Below, one piece after another: positions 21,692-30,957 of a DNA stretch of 64,000 nt. Under the pieces are notes generated by a model, which saw only the letters and a program-made list of their open reading frames with translations, was not told the origin of the DNA and ran no database searches. Each line of letters opens with the position of its first letter. Position 1 is the first letter of the stretch. The position numbers were made by a program, and so were the translations under genes. Source of the DNA: Schizochytrium sp. TIO01 (lineage: Eukaryota; Sar; Bigyra; Thraustochytrida; Thraustochytriidae); assembly GCA_004764695.1 (NCBI GenBank), contig SMSO01000034.1, positions 4,768,501-4,832,500 of the forward strand. The letters run 5' to 3'.

Positions 21692-22952
21692 GGTGCTTGG
21701 AGGGTAATCAGAAGATCTCTTCTAGCCTGAGTTAACTTCGTGGACCAAGAAACTCACGACGAAAGCGTGAACCTGGGCAAGAGAGTGATTCTCCGCTCTG
21801 CGTAAAGATCACGTAGCGCAGCAGAAGGAGGGACCTTGCTGGGGCGTTGAGGCGGAGCTAGCCGGCCACCGTCACGAAGCCGATGAAGCGGCGCCGCGCA
21901 GGAAACCAGGTCGCGGCGCGAGCCACGCAGGGAAGGAACGGGAAGGAGGGTCGCCGAAGGCCCTCGCGCACGACCAATATCGGCGCAGACACAGGGAGCG
22001 AGCGAGCGAGGGGTCGGAGGGGTCTACCGCCGCCTTTTTGCTCGTGGCTGGCTGCTTTCAAGGCTACTTATTATTAGATAGATTTATTCGTCATTATTCA
22101 TTTATTTATTTGAATACTAGTACCACACTACATAGGTTTATAGTTAGTAACTTGTAGATACTACTCAATTAGTCACTTGATAGATCATTATTTTAAAATA
22201 GAATAGAATAGATGAACGACTCTATATAATAAAAGACTACAAATAGGCTTCATAGTAGTCTTTTCTTTTTAATAATGTATCTATGGGAGAAGCGATAGAA
22301 GAGTAAGAAGGTCCGTCACTGAAAGATCTCCTCACGGGGAAAGTCAATTTTGAGCAGAGGAAAGGTGCAGTGTCTTGAAGAAGGCAGGGATGCACAACAG
22401 TTCCTTTTTGATGATTTTTGGATCATGATGCTCGCCATCTATAGGTGATTGTGGGCTATGAGGAGGGAGTATTCATGATGTGCCAGAAAGTAGATAAACA
22501 TATGAATTGAATACTATAGTTTGGACGTTACAGGCTATTATGGCGTTCTACATCAAGTTCTCTGTCTGCCAACTTTGCTCATAAATTGTGAGCAAAGCTG
22601 CTAGGTTCTGCAATATTCGATTCTGTGAAAAAAAAAAAAAAAATGAAAGAAGAAAGCTTAGCTATTACCAACAAAAATGAAAATGCCAATTGTAGAGCAA
22701 AGTGTTCCTCCGACACAATAGCAAGCCTATATCCCATGTAATCAATATCAAACCTATATCCCATGTAATCACCCCTGGGATTTGAAATATGCTGAAGATT
22801 TGAGACAATTGTGCTGGCAAATACAATGTTGTTAGGTGTGAATTTAGAAAAGACATGTACCTTGTTAAGAAATTATTATCCTTCAACGCTTATTAATAAA
22901 TTAAAGTAGGAATTTCAAAATAGAACCTTATCGACTACGATACATCAATGGG
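21692..22952. other. Intergenic region
   Basis: The 380 bases upstream of the V-ATPase ATG are markedly GC-rich (21700-22070) and probably promoter/5'UTR. The rest is AT-rich, with a 15-A tract near 22628. No gene is seen. Confidence 0.55.
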
Positions 22953-24776
22953 TTACGTAGAGGCTCCATTGAGGTCTAGCATGCCCCGGCCAAGAGCTTG
23001 GAGCCCTTCGCGAAGGTAAATCCAACGACCATGAAATTTCCAAGCTTCGGGAGACGTCTTTAACATGGACATGACTACTTCTCGCGAGAGGAAGACCATC
23101 TCTGTATATGTGAGGAACCCTACACTAGTTAGAGGAACACGAGCTGGGTGAGTACTTTCAAGAAGGACCTGTCCTGCCCCGATCGTCGAATCAGTTGTGA
23201 GGGTACGCAGAGCAGACACACGACGCCCTGTGCTGTCATAATGTGCTCGAAGTGCAGACCCAAGTCTCATGATATAAATTCCACGCTCCAAATCAGATGT
23301 CTGAGAGCTATAGATACATAACGATTCGCCAGGCGAGAAATCAACAAGTTGACAAGAGGTGGCCGCCTCCATCAAGGCCGAAAGATGCATGTACTCACGT
23401 CTTAGGTATGGGACCACACAAATACTATCTTCCATTAGCGCCAAAGCAGCACCCGCGCGCAGCTCGGGTGGCAGCATTCCAAGGATTGAGTATGTTTCAT
23501 CCATTGTACTTCGTGACGAATCATGGCTTCCGTTCCCTCGGAGACTTTTAATACGAATATAATCACGAATTCGTTCGGCGAGAGCTGAGTTTTTATCCCA
23601 TTTTGTTTCCTCTGTAGTTAATACCTTGTTCATATGAGCCCCCAAGCTACCCGCTGGTAGTATGCTTCGACGTTTTTGAGGGAAATGCGAAATAAGGTGA
23701 TTTGCGGCATCCATCCTTGTTCGAAAAGCTTCATCCTCAGCCTGAAGCGAAGCCGCAATATTAACAGTACTACCAACTACGTAAGCCCAGCAAAGTCCTG
23801 CAAGTAGCATTAGAATGGAAGCAATCCACCATTCCACTGGTGTATATGGTGATAAGGTACCGTATCCAATACTTGTGAGCGTCTGAATTGACCAAAAGAG
23901 TGCCAATACGTATCGATCAAAACTGTTCTCCCAGCCGATTGGATTAATACCAGACGTATTGTTGGCATCCCAGCTGCTAATCCAATTGTCTGAGTTCCCG
24001 AGGGCATCACCAAAGCCTCCTGCCTCGCAAAGTGCCACAAAGACCCAGAAGCAAGCTAGCCAGTGGCTGACCAAGGTCAAAACAAAGAGAAACCACAACA
24101 GTTGCAGGTAGCTCGATTTAATTCGGGAACGGATGTTCATGGCTAGCTCTGAGTGTTTCAAGATATCGTTCGCACGTGCCAAACGAGCAAACTTGAGGAC
24201 CTCAATTATCTTTAGTAAGATCAACCACTCCTGACCCATTTCGGTGACCATAGAAAGATCTGTGATATGCCGCGTATAAACCGTAAATATTAGCGTGCTT
24301 GGGAAGCATGAGATAAGATTGAGTAGAAACTTGCCTCGAAGATAACGTCGCTGAATTTGGCGCAGGTCAAGCTGTAGGTGACCTCGCTTGTCATAAAATG
24401 ACCTGAAAAAGTAAAGAAAGGTATCGACGAAAAAAATACCATTCATAAAAAGTGTCACTGCAAACCACGCGTCGTTTACGATTAAGTAATAGCCTCCACT
24501 TACACCGATTTGATAAGGTAAGGAGAAGGACAGAATGAATAGAGCCCAAAGCATGAGTCCATCCCACCAACGTATCCACTTATTTGTGGGGAAAATTATC
24601 CATTTAGGATGCTTTGCCTCAAACTGTTTCCTTGTGCGTTCTACAATCACCTGTGCATTACTTCTGTGACCTCTCTCTAGGCTGTCGGTGTTGTCATTCA
24701 CAACATATTTACCGGACGTCAGCTCTGTTTCTTCGTCGACTTGGCCATCGTCCTTGTCCCCGTCCCGTGCCGCCAT
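22953..24776 (-). CDS. Voltage-gated/CNG-like potassium channel
   Basis: 607 residues from the ATG at 24776. Six membrane segments are readable: S1 near WWDGLMLWALFILSF, S2 near AWFAVTLFMNGIFFVD, S3 near FLLNLISCFPSTLIF, S4 near ILLKIIEVLKFARLARA, S5 near LLWFLFVLTLVSHWLACF, and S6 near WWIASILMLLAGLCW. The pore loop has the selectivity filter TSIGYGT, so K+ is the expected ion. This is the EAG/HCN/plant Shaker-type architecture. The C-terminal region folds like a cyclic-nucleotide-binding domain, but the usual phosphate-cassette GE is replaced by GAGQ, so ligand binding is doubtful. S4 has only four evident basic residues, so voltage sensing may be weak. Location: plasma or vacuolar membrane. 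Confidence 0.9.
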   Translation of the reverse strand: MAARDGDKDDGQVDEETELTSGKYVVNDNTDSLERGHRSNAQVIVERTRKQFEAKHPKWIIFPTNKWIRWWDGLMLWALFILSFSLPYQIGVSGGYYLIVNDAWFAVTLFMNGIFFVDTFLYFFRSFYDKRGHLQLDLRQIQRRYLRGKFLLNLISCFPSTLIFTVYTRHITDLSMVTEMGQEWLILLKIIEVLKFARLARANDILKHSELAMNIRSRIKSSYLQLLWFLFVLTLVSHWLACFWVFVALCEAGGFGDALGNSDNWISSWDANNTSGINPIGWENSFDRYVLALFWSIQTLTSIGYGTLSPYTPVEWWIASILMLLAGLCWAYVVGSTVNIAASLQAEDEAFRTRMDAANHLISHFPQKRRSILPAGSLGAHMNKVLTTEETKWDKNSALAERIRDYIRIKSLRGNGSHDSSRSTMDETYSILGMLPPELRAGAALALMEDSICVVPYLRREYMHLSALMEAATSCQLVDFSPGESLCIYSSQTSDLERGIYIMRLGSALRAHYDSTGRRVSALRTLTTDSTIGAGQVLLESTHPARVPLTSVGFLTYTEMVFLSREVVMSMLKTSPEAWKFHGRWIYLREGLQALGRGMLDLNGAST

Positions 24777-25487
24777 TCTCAACAGCACTCAAGAAGTGCG
24801 CTATCTACGTGCGCGCACGCTTTACAACGCAAACCCGTGGGAAGTGGCTATAAGCCTCCACTGTCAGGAATAATCTTTTGCCGTTTGCGTTGAAGCAGTT
24901 CCTCAAATTGGTTTCGTGACTGATACGAAGCTAGATTGATCTGGTGTCCCTGCAGGTGCATGTTGGGGATACTGGTAGTTCTACTAGCATCAATTATAAG
25001 CACACAAAAAAGAATCTCAAATTGTATGTATGTAGGTGCCTAGTAAATAGGTAAATTAGGAAACTAAGTGAATTAAGTAGGTATGTTTTTTGTTTGTTTT
25101 TTCAGTGATGAAAGGTTCCAACTAGTAAATGTCTACCTACGATTCTCAACAGGCAGAGGCCACACTTGCTAATCCTTTTACTTGGGTCAAAACTCAAGTC
25201 AAAGCCTTCTTTTAATACCGCACGCAAATAACAACATCAACATCACACTTTAACGAAAATAGAGAAAAGAGAACATAATTATAGTCATTCATTGCAACAT
25301 GCAGGAACGTACTCTCGAAGCAGCGGGCCATGGCAGCAAAGGATGCAGATTTGTTTGATGAATAAATGAGACAAACTATATGTTGTGAAGAGGTGGGAAT
25401 GGACTGTTAGATCTTTGGTTCATTTTGCTTTGTTTTTGTCGAATGATTTTGTACGGTTGGTTGGTTGATTAGAGAGACAGAGTAACT
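24777..25487. other. Intergenic region
   Basis: AT-rich spacer between channel and FEN1 genes. Near 25180 it carries a stretch related to the 93-bp repeat at 9323-9502. No gene is seen. Confidence 0.55.
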
Positions 25488-26699
25488 TTATCGACGGCCG
25501 CGGCCACGACCGCGCTTAACACCACGACCACGTTGAGCACCGGCCTTGCGCTTGAATCCAACTGCAGCAGAATTTGCAGAACCCTCCTTGGGTTTGAAGA
25601 AACTTTCAAGACGAGACTGAGAAGTTTGCGACTTGCTCTTTTCGAGGCGCTCCAGTGCGGCCTTGACGCGCTTTTCATCAAAACCCTTCTCATCCACAAG
25701 AAACTTGAGAAGCTTGTCCTTTTGCACAGAGTCAAACTTGAATTCGACAGTGTTGCCGTCGGTGACATCAGGGGTTTTAAACATGCCGCGAATCTGGTCA
25801 AGGTTATCCTTGAGCGAGCTCGGAATGTCGTACTTTCCTTCCTTTTCGATTGCCTCCAAAGCCTTATCAAGAGATTTGTGATCACGAATGTACTTGAGTG
25901 CCTTCTTGGGGCCGATTCCTTTAATGTTGGAGCAGTAATCACAACCGCACAGGATACACAGGTCGATAAACTGGTCCATGTCAAGCTCCAGCTGGGCCAA
26001 TACTTTGTCAAGGTGCACTTCCACAACTGGCTGATTCTGAGAGTCCGGAAGAGTCAAGCGACGGAGCAGAATGGGTGCGCCAAAGGTAAGTGCATCCATA
26101 TCTTCAGTTGCAGCCGCGAACACCTTGCCCTTTGCAGCAAGCTCTGCGCACTGGGCCTCAGCTTCACCTGGGGCCAGAATCACTGGGAGGCCCATAAGGC
26201 GTAAAAGCTTTTGCACATCTGTGTTGTGTTCACGCGTTACACGGGTGGTGCGTTTAGATGCCTTTTCGATTTCGAGTTGCGCAGCCTCGAGCTCTTCTTT
26301 GGTCTTGTCCTGCTCAGTGGCATCAGCGTGAGCAGCTTGGGCTTTGGCAAGGTCCGCTTCTGCCTTGGCCTTTAACTCTTTTCGTTTGGCAATTTCGTCG
26401 CTCTTAAGCTCGGGGGCCTTGCCGTCAAAAACGAAAACCGGCTTCAGACCCTTTTGTAAAAGGTTGATGGTGCGGTAAAAGAAACCATTGATGTGCGAGG
26501 TCACCTCACCAGCTTCGTTCATAAGATGCTGGGCAGGAGCACCTCCTTGACCTGCAGTTCGAACCATCACTAAAAAGGCATACATTTGCATAGAGGCGTC
26601 GATTGCCACGGTGCGGCCCATGTAGTTGGCCTTTTCAGCCTCCTTGTAGCACCCTGGTGCCTCCTCATCGAGCAGCTTCATGAGTTGCTTGATGCCCAT
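25488..26699 (-). CDS. FEN1: Flap endonuclease 1
   Basis: 403 residues starting MGIKQLMKLL at 26699. The conserved Gly2 is buried in the FEN1 active site, which fixes this start over the longer open frame. FEN1 removes 5' flaps in Okazaki-fragment maturation and long-patch base-excision repair. Visible elements are the N-terminal nuclease block (AIDASMQMYAF, VFVFDGKAPELK), the internal block with GEAEAQCAEL and ATEDMDALTFG carrying metal-binding acids, the CDYC/IKGIGPKKAL helix-hairpin region, and a PCNA-binding PIP box QSRLESFF. The tail is Arg/Gly/Lys-rich and probably nuclear-localising. The helical arch carries a Lys/Ala/Glu-rich stretch somewhat longer than in animals. Intronless. Confidence 0.97.
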   Translation of the reverse strand: MGIKQLMKLLDEEAPGCYKEAEKANYMGRTVAIDASMQMYAFLVMVRTAGQGGAPAQHLMNEAGEVTSHINGFFYRTINLLQKGLKPVFVFDGKAPELKSDEIAKRKELKAKAEADLAKAQAAHADATEQDKTKEELEAAQLEIEKASKRTTRVTREHNTDVQKLLRLMGLPVILAPGEAEAQCAELAAKGKVFAAATEDMDALTFGAPILLRRLTLPDSQNQPVVEVHLDKVLAQLELDMDQFIDLCILCGCDYCSNIKGIGPKKALKYIRDHKSLDKALEAIEKEGKYDIPSSLKDNLDQIRGMFKTPDVTDGNTVEFKFDSVQKDKLLKFLVDEKGFDEKRVKAALERLEKSKSQTSQSRLESFFKPKEGSANSAAVGFKRKAGAQRGRGVKRGRGRGRR

Positions 26700-27212
26700 C
26701 TTGCCCTTCCCACTCAGAAAACAGTACCTCCAGCTGCTGCTTTTCTCTATCAACTCTATCCACGTCAACTTTCGTTCTCACGTTTTCTCAAGAAACCTCT
26801 CTTGACGTTGAGTTACGCAACTGCACAGCACTCATAGCTCCAGCGTCGAAAGGACTTCTTCTCTGATGATAGGCTAGTTTGAAGAAGAATCAATGTGGTG
26901 GTTATGTTTTCTATTTGGTAGATAGTATTCTGGTAGAGCGATATTTGTCATATATCTCTTGATTTTCTTCTACTAGTCAAAGTTACTTTCTGCAACAACA
27001 TCGAGAATATCCATTACCAACTACCTCTATGGTATAATATTAGTATGATATTATTAATAGTATATATTGTACCTAGTCGTTCTTTCCAATGATCACCGGA
27101 ATCCCGTTGCTCTCTTATCCAAGCAGACTCGAGCGCGGGTGCCCGTCGCCGGTGTTTGCATACCTCTTCGGCGCTAAGCTGAGGTCGCGTGTTGTGCCGT
27201 TCTTTACGGACG
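26700..27212. promoter_or_regulatory. Divergent promoter region FEN1 / Yip1 gene
   Basis: 513 bases between two divergent start codons must contain both promoters. The middle is AT-rich; the last ~130 bases are GC-rich and probably 5'UTR of the plus gene. No specific element is recognised. Confidence 0.5.
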
Positions 27213-27336
27213 ATGCCTGGGTCCCCAAAGCGGCGCGTGAGCACGCACGAGCACATGAATCCCGACGCCATGGTGACTTCGACACCAGCGATGGCAACAA
27301 GTGCACCTGGCATGGCGGAGACATCTGGCGGTCGCA

Positions 27337-27368
<32 letters not shown>

Positions 27369-28073
27369 AGTAGCGATGTACCTGCCGGTGTGGATACCTT
27401 GGCTATTCAGGAACTAGCAGCTGCGATGGAATTAGCACGGCCTTACTTCGAGCGCGTGGAAACGAAGCTTGTATTACGCAGACTTGTGCACTCCATGGTG
27501 CCCATGCACCGTGCCACTGTAGCTCTCATTGCTGACCCAGACCTCTTTGGTCCACTCATGATTGTTGCAACCGAGGCTCTGCTCTTGCAAACTGCAGGTT
27601 TTTCTCTTCTCGCTGGTATCTTGATTGCAGTCTTTTACTGGATTGGTCTTTCAGGAGGTCTCTACATTGCTCTTAAAAGGATTCTTCACGAGTTTAGTCC
27701 AATCGCAATCTCAGCTGACGGTGGTTCACCTCTAAGTCATGACGAAGAAACAGGTTTTGGGAGCGAAGATGAAGGGATAGGAGCGACGCGACAAATCTAT
27801 CAGAGACCTCTGCGGCTGGACCAACTTCTCTGTGTTTGTGGGTATGGAAGTTTTGCCCATTGCCTTCTGCTAGGGCTAACGTCGGCAGGAAGTGGAATGT
27901 TTATGATCTTGTGTAAACTTTGTGTGCTTCTTTCGAGCAGCGCATGTGTAGCCCTGGTGGTGTTTCGCAGCTTGTCGGTCTTGACGAATAACCAAGTTGC
28001 AGCCCTTGTTGGAGTTGCCGTCATCCTAATGCACGGACTTATATGGCCAATAGGTGTCGGACGCTTCCCGTGA
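27213..28073 (+). CDS. Yip1-domain (YIPF-like) membrane protein
   Basis: 286 residues from the first in-frame ATG at 27213. A Ser/Gly/Ala-rich N-terminal tail is followed by a soluble stretch, then DPDLFGPLMIVATEALLL, which resembles the DLYGPxW motif that opens the Yip1 membrane domain. About five hydrophobic segments run to the C-terminus, with an acidic loop (HDEETGFGSEDEG) between the second and third. Yip1/YIPF proteins sit in ER-Golgi membranes and interact with Rab GTPases in vesicle traffic; it is nearest in feel to YIPF3/4. It is divergent from FEN1. Family call likely, subfamily uncertain. Confidence 0.7.
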
Positions 28074-28647
28074 ACTAGCCTGCAATTAGCCTTGGCTCGC
28101 GAAATATGACTGGTGAACCTTCTTAGAGGTCATGTATGTCTTTGTATTGATAAACAGCTACGCGAAAATGTCCTTGTACTTTTCTTCATTTGATCGAATA
28201 TATTTGTTTTACAATTTTTCAGAATTATCCACTTGCTTCTCATAGATTTAATGTGTCTTTTTGTTAAAGTCTAGGTATAGTGATGTGGCATTTTGTATCT
28301 GATAGAATAATGAAGAAAGTATATTTTTCTTGAGTCCCTTGTTTTTTGTTTGACAAAGCCGACTCAAAGCAACTATGTAAATACTCGTGTTTTCTGGACT
28401 TCAATTATAGTTAGTCTCTATTGGAGATAGCGTGCAGGATGGATACGGCCGTGCAAAGCGAAACGCACGGGGTGTTGTAAAACACCTTCGTGAAGTGAAA
28501 TCCGCTTATTGGTCAAATATCCCATTTACTCAAAATAAAAGACATTAGCAAAGAAAAATTTAACTTGAAGTTCACATCAATTTCTCACAAGAAAATCTTC
28601 GGAGTGCGCAAACAATTACAGCTCATGGAAAGACTTAAGTCAATCTG
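28074..28647. other. Intergenic region before the tRNA-like array
   Basis: AT-rich 3' flank of the Yip1 gene; no gene is seen. Confidence 0.5.
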
Positions 28648-28689
28648 GAACTGCAATGGAATTATTGCAAGTCCAAGCATAAAAGAGTG

Positions 28690-28698
28690 AAAAAAAAA
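28690..28698 (-). terminator. Pol III T-run terminator, copy 1
   Basis: Nine T on the minus strand, 41 bases past the tRNA-like 3' end. Confidence 0.5.
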
Positions 28699-28739
28699 GA
28701 TGCTATACAAAGCGACCTAGGGATCCAGACATCCCCAAT

Positions 28740-28845
28740 TCGTGCGACGAGGAATTGAACCTCGAGACCTCGTTTGAACGATTGCTTAATGTCGAACCCT
28801 TTACGGGATTCATGAGAACGAGGCGCTGACCTTCAGCACCGCACG
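28740..28845 (-). tRNA. tRNA-like Pol III gene, candidate intron-containing tRNA-Glu(CTC), copy 1
   Basis: Read on the minus strand: a 7-bp acceptor stem (CGTGCGG with TCGCACG), a D-arm-like GCTG-AAGGT-CAGC, an anticodon stem CCTCG/CGAGG, and a T-arm CGAGG-TTCAATT-CCTCG with a good B box. The anticodon loop would be TTCTC plus about 39 intron bases plus AA, giving anticodon CTC. Odd points are a single base between acceptor and D-stem and a variable region of only three bases. It is either a non-canonical tRNA, a pseudo-tRNA or a tRNA-derived element. Confidence 0.42.
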
Positions 28846-29018
28846 TGATTCTTCTGAGTAGCAGACCACTTATAAACCTCAGCAATTACACGTACATAAT
28901 ATCTCAATAATAAACAAACTTCCTGCACTTTGAAGAGTGGTTAGGAACTGTTTGAGAACTCAAAAAGAGTGAACCCGGAACTTCAATGGAATTGTTGCAA
29001 ATCTAAGCATGAAAGAAG

Positions 29019-29027
29019 AAAAAAAAA
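29019..29027 (-). terminator. Pol III T-run terminator, copy 2
   Basis: Nine T on the minus strand downstream of copy 2. Confidence 0.5.
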
Positions 29028-29068
29028 GATGCTATACAAAGCGACCTAGAGATCCAGACATCCCCAAT

Positions 29069-29174
29069 TCGTGCGACGAGGAATTGAACCTCGAGACCTC
29101 GTTTGAACGATTGCTTAGTGTCGAACCCTTAACGGGATCCATGAGAACGAGGCGCTGACCTTCAGCACCGCACG
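29069..29174 (-). tRNA. tRNA-like Pol III gene, candidate tRNA-Glu(CTC), copy 2
   Basis: Same structure as the copy at 28740-28845, with three base changes confined to the presumed intron; stems, B box and anticodon are unchanged. Confidence 0.42.
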
Positions 29175-29347
29175 TGATTCTTCTGAGGAGCAGACCACTT
29201 ATAAACCTCAGCAATTACACGTACATAATATCTCAATAATAAACAAACTTCCTGCACTTTGAAGAGTGGTTAGGAACTGTTTGAGAACTCAAAAAGAGTG
29301 AACCCGGAACTGCAATGGAATTGTTGCAAATCTAAGCATGAAAGAAG

Positions 29348-29357
29348 AAAAAAAAAA
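29348..29357 (-). terminator. Pol III T-run terminator, copy 3
   Basis: Ten T on the minus strand downstream of copy 3. Confidence 0.5.
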
Positions 29358-29398
29358 GATGCTATACAAAGCGACCTAGAGATCCAGACATCCCCAAT

Positions 29399-29504
29399 TC
29401 GTGCGACGAGGAATTGAACCTCGAGACCTCGTTTGAACGATTGCTTAGTGTCGAACCCTTAACGGGATCCATGAGAACGAGGCGCTGACCTTCAGCACCG
29501 CACG
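29399..29504 (-). tRNA. tRNA-like Pol III gene, candidate tRNA-Glu(CTC), copy 3
   Basis: Identical to copy 2 across the tRNA-like body. Confidence 0.42.
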
Positions 29505-29542
29505 TGATTCTTCTGAGTAGCAGACCTCTTATAAACCTCAGC

Positions 29543-30633
29543 GCGACTTCCGTACCAAAGTTCGTTTGATCCGAAGCAAGTTCCCCAAACGATCTTCATT
29601 GGGTCCAAGTAGGTTCTAGGTACGTTCTAAGAACCAAACCTACCAGTTCCAAAAGGAAATCTCTCTGGTCTGGATCGAAGTTCATTAGATACAAGTGCTA
29701 CTAATACTTACTTACATGAGTTATCTTTTAAAAATAATTTTAAAATATTAAAAAGAAAAAGAAAAAGATATTTAAATATGCACGGTACGTAGGTACATAT
29801 TTCTTTAAAAGATTAAAGTAAGCACAAGAAATACAAAGTACACTCCACCAGCTGGAGCACGATTTCTTGCGCGAGTTGTTTGTTTGTTTCTTTCTCTACG
29901 CTCGACAGGCGCCAAGTCCAGCGAAGCGGGGACAATTCACACGCAATCGAAGCTCAATAGATTGAAAAAGAGAGTGCGGACCGCTGCAACAGCTGTCCGC
30001 CTACACGCGACGAGGACTTGAACCTCGGAATCCCGATAGATTAATCCAAGTTTTAAATGAGAAATCGGGACGCTATCCTTTAGCACCGCGCGTTACCGCT
30101 ATCAAGAAATCACACGTCGACCTTCGCGGGAATCGATCCTAAGACTTCGCTCGCGAGAGACCCAAAGCGCAGTTATACTGAAGAAGTTCATGACCTGCCA
30201 GTATAAGGAATGCTGCGCGTCGCGGTTTTATATGGCGGGGTCCGCGGAAGTACGGTATCTGAGGAAATTGGACGGAGGGAAAGAAGGCGGAACCGCGAGC
30301 GAAAGATATTGGAGAGCGCTGCGAACGGCTGCAGAGGATGCGGCCGTGGACTGAGTAGCTGATGGTGACGAGTCTGCGCATCGTTGTGCCGTAGTTGGAT
30401 TGAGGAGGTCCTCGGAACGTTCAAGGAAAGTAAAAAATGAAAGCAAAAATTAGAGGATTTTGAACTTCAAAATTGACGTCGCGAGGTGAAACCAAACCGC
30501 TTTCCTTCTTCAGCTTCTTGGACCTTGTGCAAGGGAGAGGCGTCGCTGGGCCAGCAAATCTGAAACTCGGTTCAAGAGTTGGTTGCGAGAACAGACAGGG
30601 TGGGGCGCGGTTCTCAACAGGGAAGACGGGAAG
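29543..30633. other. Intergenic region with one tRNA-like gene
   Basis: AT-rich from 29690 to 29830, then GC-richer toward the start of the next gene. Apart from the tRNA-like gene at 30003-30092 nothing is supported. Confidence 0.5.
30003..30092 (-). tRNA. tRNA-like Pol III gene, candidate tRNA-Glu(TTC)
   Basis: A diverged relative of the array genes: acceptor CGCGCGG with TCGCGTG, D-arm GCTA-AAGGA-TAGC, anticodon-type stem TCCCG/CGGGA, and T-arm CGAGG-TTCAAGT-CCTCG. The predicted anticodon is TTC with about 23 intron bases at the same place as in the CTC genes. Stem bases differ from the CTC copies in a compensatory way (the extended 7-bp stem is preserved), which argues that the structure is selected. 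A T5 run lies 34 bases downstream (29965-29969). The same short D-loop and three-base variable region are present. Confidence 0.42.
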
Positions 30634-30957
30634 ATGGCACAGGCTGGCGAGCCCACGAAGGTGGGGGTGCTGGGGCTGCTCGGTGGCTTCTCTGGAGATG
30701 AGGAGAAGCGCGAATGTCTAGAGGCACTCTTTAAGGACGGCCGGCTGCCCAGCGCTGAGGAAGTTATGAAGGCGGTGCAGAATTTGCCTCACAAGACTCG
30801 CGTGAGCCTGTTGGCGATACAAATCCGCGATGCCAAAGCACAAGGACGTGAGCTAGACGGCCTAGCCGACCTTGTGTACAGCCTCCTCACAATGCAAGAT
30901 TCAAGCATATCAAGTGCAAACGAGAGCGACAACGCTGGCAATGATTCCCAACGATGA
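30634..30957 (+). CDS. N-terminal ORF (107 codons) overlapping the giant ORF in another frame
   Basis: ATG at 30634, stop at 30955-30957. The product looks like real protein: amphipathic helices (EEVMKAVQNLPHKTRVSLLA, LADLVYSLLTMQD) ending in a polar tail. It overlaps the 1968-codon ORF by 17 bases in a different frame. Most likely it is the N-terminal part of that protein, separated by an indel, a sequencing error, a short intron or frameshifting. It could instead be an overlapping upstream ORF. I do not recognise a domain. Confidence 0.6.
   Translation: MAQAGEPTKVGVLGLLGGFSGDEEKRECLEALFKDGRLPSAEEVMKAVQNLPHKTRVSLLAIQIRDAKAQGRELDGLADLVYSLLTMQDSSISSANESDNAGNDSQR

Larger units (their letters stand above)
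28648..29542. repeat. Tandem array of 2.7 units of about 329 bp carrying tRNA-like genes
   Basis: Units start at about 28648, 28977 and 29306, each opening with GGAACTGCAATGG or a one-base variant. Units 2 and 3 are almost identical; unit 1 is more diverged at its left end. Unit 3 stops after ATAAACCTCAGC near 29542. Every unit contains one minus-strand tRNA-like gene followed by a T-run terminator. Confidence 0.9.

Noticed and set aside
20579-21730. 383-codon plus-strand ORF
   Set aside because: Antisense shadow of the V-ATPase a-subunit gene, whose own translation matches a conserved family.
25533-26204. 223-codon plus-strand ORF
   Set aside because: Antisense shadow of FEN1.
28703-29214. 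Repeated 60-codon minus-strand ORFs with near-identical translation
   Set aside because: They run through the tRNA-like bodies of the tandem units; the sequence is explained by RNA structure, not protein coding.
28690-29357. Regularly spaced repeats as a CRISPR array
   Set aside because: Unit length of 329 bp, eukaryotic context and tRNA-like content exclude it.
28740-29504. Reading the array genes as tRNA-Met(CAT)
   Set aside because: It gives a 5-base variable loop, but needs two extra bases before the anticodon stem, and the diverged relative cannot fold that way; Glu fits both families better.
30115-30190. Possible further minus-strand tRNA-like gene (GGATCGATTCC B-box-like)
   Set aside because: The T-stem and acceptor do not pair and no T-run terminator follows.
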